Assembly: GCF_011395035.1 (NCBI RefSeq) | Contig: NZ_CP024768.1 | Location: 654,586 to 718,585, forward strand | Direction: 5' to 3' | Origin: Pantoea cypripedii | GTDB taxonomy: Bacteria > Pseudomonadota > Gammaproteobacteria > Enterobacterales > Enterobacteriaceae | DNA length: 64,000 nucleotides | Part shown: piece after piece, positions 58,764-64,000 of the stretch | How positions within the stretch are numbered: position 1 is the first letter of the stretch | Layout: every line of letters starts with the position of its first letter | Made by a program: the position numbers and the translations under genes | The notes under the pieces: generated by a model | Told to the model about the DNA's origin: nothing | Database searches by the model: none | What the model saw: only the letters and a program-made list of their open reading frames with translations

Positions 58764-59942
58764 ATGAAATCGCTGTTAACGCGTCAACGTCGCCTCAACC
58801 CGGTTTATCTGGCTTTTATGGCCGTCTCATTTATGACTGGCGTGGCCGGAGCGTTACAGGCCCCCACGCTGAGCCTGTTTCTGACGCGTGAGGTACAGGT
58901 GCGCCCGTTCTGGGTCGGGCTGTTTTTTACCGTCAACGCTATCGCGGGCATCGTCATCAGCCTGCTGGTGGCGAAACGATCCGATAGTCACGGCGATCGC
59001 CGCAAACTGATCCTGTTTTGCTGCCTGATGGCGGTAGCGAATTCAGTGCTGTTTGCCTTCAGCCGTCATTATCTGACGCTGATTACACTGGGCGTGCTGC
59101 TGTCAGCGCTGGCCAGCGTGGCGGTACCACAGATATTTGCGCTGGCGCGTGAGTATGCCGACCATTCGGCGCGCGAAGTGGTGATGTTCAGTTCGGTGAT
59201 GCGTGCGCAGCTGTCGCTGGCATGGGTGATCGGGCCGCCGTTATCCTTCGCGCTGGCGCTGAATTACGGTTTCATCACCTTATTTAGTGTGGCGGCGGTG
59301 ATTTTTTTGCTCAGTACCGTGCTGATCTGGCGTACCTTGCCATCAGTACCACGCGTTGCGGCTTCCCCCGAGCAGGTGCTGACGCAGCTGAGTCCGTGGA
59401 AGGATAGCCAGGTGCGCCTGCTGTTTATCGCTTCGGTGATTATGTGGACCTGCAACGTGATGTATATCATTGATATGCCGCTGTATATCAGCTCCACGCT
59501 CGGCCTGCCGGAAAAGCTGGCGGGTTTGCTGATGGGGACAGCAGCAGGGCTAGAGATCCCGATTATGCTGCTGGCCGGACATTATGCGCGCCGTTATGGT
59601 AAACGCCGTCTGGTGCAGCTGGCGCTGGTGGCTGCCGTGCTGTTTTACCTTGGGCTGGGGCTGTTCCATTCACGCACGGCGCTGATGGTGTTGCAGCTGT
59701 TCAACGCGGCGTTTATCGGCATTGTTGCCGGGATTGGCATGCTCTGGTTTCAGGATCTGATGCCGGGACGCGCCGGAGCGGCGACCACCATGTTTACCAC
59801 CTCGATTTCCACCGGCATGATCGTGGCGGGGGTGATTCAGGGATCGTTAAGCGAACGCTTCGGGCATGAGTCGGTGTACTGGCTGGCGTTGGGGTTGGCG
59901 GTGCTGGCGCTGGGACTGACGTCGCGCGTGCGGGATGTATAA
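58764..59942 (+). CDS. setA: Sugar efflux transporter SetA
   Basis: MFS sugar exporter (glucosides, IPTG, glucose analogues), induced with sgrS during glucose-phosphate stress. The ATG at 58764 gives 392 residues, the E. coli length; upstream in-frame starts fall in the sgrS terminator. Twelve helices; YLAFMAVSFMTGVAGALQAPTL at the N-terminus and loop motif AKRSDSHGDRRKLI. In E. coli part of the message is cotranscribed with sgrS. A REP pair separates it from leuD. Confidence 0.96.
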   Translation: MKSLLTRQRRLNPVYLAFMAVSFMTGVAGALQAPTLSLFLTREVQVRPFWVGLFFTVNAIAGIVISLLVAKRSDSHGDRRKLILFCCLMAVANSVLFAFSRHYLTLITLGVLLSALASVAVPQIFALAREYADHSAREVVMFSSVMRAQLSLAWVIGPPLSFALALNYGFITLFSVAAVIFLLSTVLIWRTLPSVPRVAASPEQVLTQLSPWKDSQVRLLFIASVIMWTCNVMYIIDMPLYISSTLGLPEKLAGLLMGTAAGLEIPIMLLAGHYARRYGKRRLVQLALVAAVLFYLGLGLFHSRTALMVLQLFNAAFIGIVAGIGMLWFQDLMPGRAGAATTMFTTSISTGMIVAGVIQGSLSERFGHESVYWLALGLAVLALGLTSRVRDV

Positions 59943-59964
59943 ACGATGTAAAACCTTAAAACCT

Positions 59965-60017
59965 GCGCGATAAATCGCGCCGCTACGACCGGATTGTAGC
60001 GGCGCAATTTATTGCGC
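59965..60017. repeat. REP pair with compensatory changes between setA and leuD
   Basis: Units 59965-59986 (ends CGCCGCTAC) and 59996-60017 (starts GTAGCGGCGCAATT). They point outward, the reverse of the 30322 and 46286 pairs. In the second unit the stem is changed from GCGCGAT...ATCGCGC to GCGCAAT...ATTGCGC: both arms mutated so pairing is retained. Confidence 0.92.
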
Positions 60018-60024
60018 ATCGTTT

Positions 60025-60630
60025 TTAACGTAAAAACGCCGGTTGGTTCGTCTCATAGTTGCTGATTGACGCTTCGTGTTGCAGCGTCAGGCCGATGCTA
60101 TCGAGGCCATTGATCATGCAGTGACGGCGGAAGCTGTCGATTTCAAAGCTATAGCTTTTGTCACCGGCGGTCACGGTCTGGGCTTCCAGGTCAACGGTAA
60201 AGCTGACGCCCGGATGGCTGGCAACCAGCTTAAACATCTCATCTACTTCTTCATCGCTCAGCTTCACCGGCAGCAGCTGGTTGTTGAAGCTGTTGCCATA
60301 GAAGATGTCGGCGAAGCTCGGCGCAATCACCACCTGGAAACCGAAATCGGTCAGTGCCCACGGGGCGTGTTCACGCGAGGAGCCACAGCCAAAGTTTTCA
60401 CGCGCCAGCAAAATGCTGGTGCCTTTGTATTCCGGCTTGTTCAAAACAAAGCTGGCCGTCGGCACGGTACCGGCATCGTCATCGAAGCGCCAGTCGTGGA
60501 ACAGGTGCGCGCCAAAACCGGTGCGGGTCACTTTTTGCAGGAACTGCTTCGGAATGATGGCATCGGTATCGACATTCGCTGCATCCAGCGGTGCGACAAT
60601 CCCGGTGTGCTGGGTAAATTTCTTCGCCAT
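60025..60630 (-). CDS. leuD: 3-isopropylmalate dehydratase small subunit
   Basis: Swivelling domain partner of LeuC, 201 residues as in E. coli. Conserved NVDTDAIIPKQFL and NFGCGSSREHAPWAL motifs of the aconitase C-terminal domain. Three bases after leuC; last gene of the leuABCD operon. Confidence 0.98.
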   Translation of the reverse strand: MAKKFTQHTGIVAPLDAANVDTDAIIPKQFLQKVTRTGFGAHLFHDWRFDDDAGTVPTASFVLNKPEYKGTSILLARENFGCGSSREHAPWALTDFGFQVVIAPSFADIFYGNSFNNQLLPVKLSDEEVDEMFKLVASHPGVSFTVDLEAQTVTAGDKSYSFEIDSFRRHCMINGLDSIGLTLQHEASISNYETNQPAFLR

Positions 60631-60633
60631 GGT

Positions 60634-62040
60634 TTAAGCTCCCTGAGTCAGTTCACGAATATCGGCAAAACGGCCCGTGACCGCCGCCGCCGCGGCCATC
60701 GCCGGGCTGACCAGGTGGGTACGTCCACCACGGCCCTGACGACCTTCAAAGTTACGGTTACTGGTTGAGGCACAACGCTCGCCGGGGTTCAGACGGTCAT
60801 TGTTCATCGCCAGACACATGGAGCAGCCCGGCAGACGCCATTCAAAACCGGCTTCGAGGAAAATCTTATCCAGACCTTCCGCTTCCGCCTGTGCTTTCAC
60901 CGGACCAGAACCCGGCACCACCATTGCCACCACACCCGGAGCCACATGGCGTCCTTTGGCGATAGCCGCTGCGGCACGCAGGTCTTCAATACGTGAGTTG
61001 GTGCAGGAACCGATAAAGACTTTGTCGATAGCCACGTCAGTCAGTTTGATGCCAGGTTGCAGATCCATATACGCCAGCGCTTTCTCGGCAGAGGCGCGTT
61101 CAACCGGATCGGCGAAAGAAGCCGGATTCGGGATGGCCTGATCGACCGCCATCACCTGACCCGGGTTGGTGCCCCAGGTGACCTGCGGCGCGATATCGGC
61201 CGCATTCAGGGTGACCACGGCGTCGAATTTCGCGTCGCTGTCGGATTTCAGGGTACGCCAGTAGGCAACGGCCTGATCCCATTGCTCGCCTTTCGGTGCG
61301 AACTGTTTGTCTTTCAGGTAATTAAAGGTGGTGTCATCCGGCGCAACCAGGCCCGCTTTGGCACCCATTTCAATCGCCATGTTGCACAGCGTCATGCGGC
61401 CTTCCATGGTCAGCGCTTCAATCGCCGGGCCACAGAATTCCACTACATGTCCGGTACCACCGGCGCTGCCGGTTTTACCGATAATCGCCAGCACGATGTC
61501 TTTCGCGGTGATGCCCGGCGCCGCTTCGCCCAGCACTTCAATCTTCATGGTTTTGGCACGACCCTGTTTCAGGGTCTGAGTGGCAAACACATGCTCTACT
61601 TCGGACGTCCCGATACCAAACGCCAGTGAACCAAAGGCACCGTGGGTAGCGGTGTGCGAGTCACCACAGACAATCGTCATACCCGGCAGCGTCATACCCT
61701 GCTCAGGACCAATCACATGCACGATGCCCTGGAACGGGTGGTTCAGGTCATACAGCTGGATACCGAATTCAGCACAGTTCTTGATCAGCTCCTGCATCTG
61801 AATGCGCGCCATCTCGCCCGAGGCGTTGATGTCTTTGGTCTGGGTAGAAACGTTGTGGTCCATGGTCGCGAACGTCTTCGACGGCTGACGCACTTTGCGG
61901 CCGTGAGCGCGCAGGCCATCAAAGGCCTGCGGTGAGGTGACTTCATGGATCAAATGACGATCGATATACAGTAACGGGGTTTCATTCGGTGCTTCGTGGA
62001 CGACATGTGCATCAAATAACTTCTGGTATAAGCTTTTCAT
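60634..62040 (-). CDS. leuC: 3-isopropylmalate dehydratase large subunit
   Basis: Aconitase-family [4Fe-4S] enzyme isomerising 2- to 3-isopropylmalate. The ATG at 62038-62040 gives MKSLYQKLFDAHVV and 468 residues (E. coli 466); a 17-residue extension overlapping leuB was rejected. Cluster cysteines in FIGSCTNSRIEDL and PGCSMCLAMN; substrate motif CGDSHTATHGAFG. Four bases downstream of leuB. Confidence 0.98.
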   Translation of the reverse strand: MKSLYQKLFDAHVVHEAPNETPLLYIDRHLIHEVTSPQAFDGLRAHGRKVRQPSKTFATMDHNVSTQTKDINASGEMARIQMQELIKNCAEFGIQLYDLNHPFQGIVHVIGPEQGMTLPGMTIVCGDSHTATHGAFGSLAFGIGTSEVEHVFATQTLKQGRAKTMKIEVLGEAAPGITAKDIVLAIIGKTGSAGGTGHVVEFCGPAIEALTMEGRMTLCNMAIEMGAKAGLVAPDDTTFNYLKDKQFAPKGEQWDQAVAYWRTLKSDSDAKFDAVVTLNAADIAPQVTWGTNPGQVMAVDQAIPNPASFADPVERASAEKALAYMDLQPGIKLTDVAIDKVFIGSCTNSRIEDLRAAAAIAKGRHVAPGVVAMVVPGSGPVKAQAEAEGLDKIFLEAGFEWRLPGCSMCLAMNNDRLNPGERCASTSNRNFEGRQGRGGRTHLVSPAMAAAAAVTGRFADIRELTQGA

Positions 62041-62044
62041 TTTT

Positions 62045-63136
62045 TTATTTTTCCTCGGTGATGAAACGGGCAATGATGCTGCCCATTTCATCGGTGCTCA
62101 CGGATTGGCCGTCACCGGCCAAATCACGGGTGCGATGACCCGCTTCCAGCGCGCGGTTGATGGCGCGCTCAATGCTGTCGGCAGCCTCAGCGGCATTCAG
62201 GCTATAGCGCAGCAGCAGGGACAACGAGAGGATCTGAGCAACCGGGTTAGCAATGTTCTGACCGGCGATATCTGGCGCGGAACCGCCCGCTGGCTCGTAC
62301 AGACCGAAGCCTTCTTCGTTCAGACTGGCTGACGGCAGCATGCCCATGGAACCGGTGATCATGGCGCATTCATCCGACAGGATGTCGCCAAACAGGTTAG
62401 AACACAGCAGCACGTCAAACTGTGAGGGATCTTTAATCAGCTGCATGGTGGCGTTGTCGATGTACATATGGCTCAGCTGCACATCCGGGTAATCCTTCGC
62501 CACTTCATTGACGATCTCGCGCCACATCACTGAAGTCTGCAACACGTTGGCTTTATCGACCGACGTCACCTTGTTGCGACGTTTGCGCGCAGATTCAAAG
62601 GCAATGCGGGCAATACGTTCGATCTCAAAACGGTGATACACCTCGGTGTCGAATGCGCGCTCATGCGGACCGCTGCCTTCGCGGCCTTTTGGCTGACCGA
62701 AGTAGATGCCGCCAGTCAGTTCGCGAACACACAGGATGTCGAAACCGCGTGCGGCGATGTCGCTACGTAACGGGCAAAATGTTTCCAGGCCTTTATACAG
62801 CGCAGCCGGACGCAGGTTGCTGAACAGTTTGAAGTGTTTACGCAGCGGCAGCAGCGCACCGCGCTCTGGCTGCTGCGCAGGAGGCAGGTGTTCCCATTTC
62901 GGGCCGCCAACTGAACCAAACAGGATGGCATCGGCCTGCTCGGCACCCGCAACGGATGCGGGTGGCAGCGGTTCGCCATGACGATCGATAGCGATACCGC
63001 CCACATCATATTCGCTGGTGGTGATACGCATGTCGAAACGCGTGCGAATCGCGTCCAGGACTTTCATGGCCTGCGCCATCACTTCCGGGCCGATTCCGTC
63101 GCCCGGCATGACTGCGATATGAAAAGACTTAGTCAT
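62045..63136 (-). CDS. leuB: 3-isopropylmalate dehydrogenase
   Basis: NAD-dependent oxidative decarboxylation of 3-isopropylmalate, 363 residues as in E. coli. N-terminal VMPGDGIGPEVMAQAM, active-site NVLQTSVMWREIV, metal/substrate motif SNLFGDILSDECAMITGS and LYEPAGGSAPDIAG are intact. Two bases after leuA. Confidence 0.98.
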   Translation of the reverse strand: MTKSFHIAVMPGDGIGPEVMAQAMKVLDAIRTRFDMRITTSEYDVGGIAIDRHGEPLPPASVAGAEQADAILFGSVGGPKWEHLPPAQQPERGALLPLRKHFKLFSNLRPAALYKGLETFCPLRSDIAARGFDILCVRELTGGIYFGQPKGREGSGPHERAFDTEVYHRFEIERIARIAFESARKRRNKVTSVDKANVLQTSVMWREIVNEVAKDYPDVQLSHMYIDNATMQLIKDPSQFDVLLCSNLFGDILSDECAMITGSMGMLPSASLNEEGFGLYEPAGGSAPDIAGQNIANPVAQILSLSLLLRYSLNAAEAADSIERAINRALEAGHRTRDLAGDGQSVSTDEMGSIIARFITEEK

Positions 63137-63138
63137 AG

Positions 63139-64000
63139 TTACACCGTTTCCTTCTGTTCTTTAAATTTACGCTGCAATTCTTTTTCCACCTGCTTAGCAC
63201 GCCAGATATTGTTCAGGGCGTTCACCATCGCTTTAGCGGAAGATTCGACGATATCGGTCGCCAGACCCACGCCGTGGAATTTGCGATTGTTGTAGTTCAC
63301 CACGATATCGACCTGACCCAGCGCGTTCTCGCCGTGGCCTTTAGCCGTGAGCTTGTAGTTCACCAGTTCAGCTTCAAAACCGGTGATACGGTTAATCGCC
63401 TGGTAGACGGCATCGACCGGGCCGTTGCCGGTGGCGGCGTCAGCTTTGGTTTCTTCGCCGCAGCCCAGCTGTACTGACGCGGTAGCCGTGACGCTGGAAC
63501 CGGTCTGCACGTTGAATTCTTTCAACTGGAAATGTTCCGGTTCTTCATTCTGTTTGTTGATGAAGGCCAGCGCTTCCAGATCGTAATCAAACACCTGGCC
63601 TTTCTTATCAGCCAGTTTCAGGAACGCGTCGTACAGGGTATCCAGGTTGTAGTCGGTCTCTTTGTAACCCATCTCTTCCATACGGTGTTTCACCGCCGCG
63701 CGACCAGAACGCGAGGTCAGGTTGAGCTGGATTTTGTGCAGGCCGATGGATTCCGGCGTCAGAATTTCGTAGTTTTCGCGGTTTTTCAGCACACCATCCT
63801 GATGGATACCGGAGGAGTGGGCGAAGGCGTTGGAACCGACCACCGCTTTGTTAGCCGGGATCGGCATGTTGCAGATCTGGCTGACAGTCTGGCTGGTACG
63901 GTAGATTTCCTGATGTTTGATATTGGTGTGCACGTTCATGATCTGCTGGCGGGTTTTAATCGCCATGATCACTTCTTCCAGCGCACAGTTACCGGCACGC
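63139..64000 (-). CDS. leuA: 2-isopropylmalate synthase, C-terminal part
   Basis: Condenses 2-oxoisovalerate with acetyl-CoA, the committed step to leucine, feedback inhibited by leucine. Only about the last 287 codons are in the window; the gene continues past the right edge (the frame reads on through RAGNCALEEVIMAIKTR). Visible are the end of the TIM-barrel (NAFAHSSGIHQDGVLKNR), the helical linker, and the LeuA regulatory domain (ATASVQLGCGEE, GNGPVDAVYQAINRI). The leuL leader lies outside. Confidence 0.98.
   Translation of the reverse strand, partial: RAGNCALEEVIMAIKTRQQIMNVHTNIKHQEIYRTSQTVSQICNMPIPANKAVVGSNAFAHSSGIHQDGVLKNRENYEILTPESIGLHKIQLNLTSRSGRAAVKHRMEEMGYKETDYNLDTLYDAFLKLADKKGQVFDYDLEALAFINKQNEEPEHFQLKEFNVQTGSSVTATASVQLGCGEETKADAATGNGPVDAVYQAINRITGFEAELVNYKLTAKGHGENALGQVDIVVNYNNRKFHGVGLATDIVESSAKAMVNALNNIWRAKQVEKELQRKFKEQKETV

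Noticed and set aside
58574..58891. 105-codon frame starting in sgrS as a possible sgrT or setA leader
   Set aside because: It begins with TTG, reads through the sgrS terminator hairpin into setA in another frame, and has a composition unlike SgrT.
1..64000. CRISPR arrays, tRNA genes, insertion sequences, prophage or toxin-antitoxin modules
   Set aside because: I looked for regularly spaced repeats, cloverleaf ends with CCA, transposase or integrase frames and paired small genes in the gaps, and saw none.

Overview
The window is a nearly gap-free stretch of chromosomal core genome from a gammaproteobacterium of the order Enterobacterales. Almost every protein matches an Escherichia coli protein in sequence pattern and length, and the gene order follows the E. 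coli map from the slt-trpR region through thrLABC, dnaKJ, ileS, carAB and the lptD operon to leuABCD. Several E. coli blocks are missing (creBCD, araBAD-araC, yaaJ, rihC, the cai/fix/kef segment), and there is a dispersed family of GTAG-headed REP palindromes. Together these point to an Erwiniaceae member such as Pantoea or Erwinia. That assignment is inference; no 16S rRNA or other decisive marker is present.

Layout. 1-1008: the N-terminal part of an allophanate hydrolase, an accessory gene running off the left edge. 1267-7137: slt, trpR, yjjX, gpmB, rob, creA and arcA, with creBCD absent. 7747-13478: the methyltransferase gene lasT/yjtD and the attenuator-controlled thrLABC operon. 13590-18273: yaaA, talB, mogA, an MHS-type transporter not found here in E. 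coli, and satP. 18397-23970: the heat-shock operon dnaK-dnaJ behind a sigma-32 promoter, then nhaA-nhaR. 24031-36254: rpsT, the ribF-ileS-lspA-fkpB-ispH cluster, dapB and carAB. 36491-37633: a general porin in the carB-folA interval. 37922-49962: folA, the lptD-surA-pdxA-rsmA-apaG-apaH operon on the minus strand, djlA, rluA and rapA. 50117-56803: polB, yabI and the thiBPQ thiamine ABC transporter behind a TPP riboswitch. 56844-59942: sgrR, a diverged sgrS small RNA and setA, the glucose-phosphate stress module. 60025-64000: leuDCB and the C-terminal part of leuA.

Regulation visible in the DNA includes a perfect Trp operator at trpR, the thr leader peptide and attenuator, a sigma-32 promoter at dnaK, ARG boxes and a candidate PurR site at carAB, a TPP riboswitch at thiB, an FNR-like box upstream of arcA, and a degenerate LexA box at polB. 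No tRNA, rRNA, insertion sequence, prophage, integrase or CRISPR array was seen.

I found no convincing wholly new system. The points most worth a second look are the short SgrS-like RNA without a recognisable SgrT, with a 15-codon ORF ending inside its seed; the two GTAG-headed REP families, including one copy with compensatory changes and one that supplies the apaH stop codon; a run of nine G inside folA; and the accessory allophanate hydrolase, MHS transporter and porin genes set into otherwise conserved synteny.
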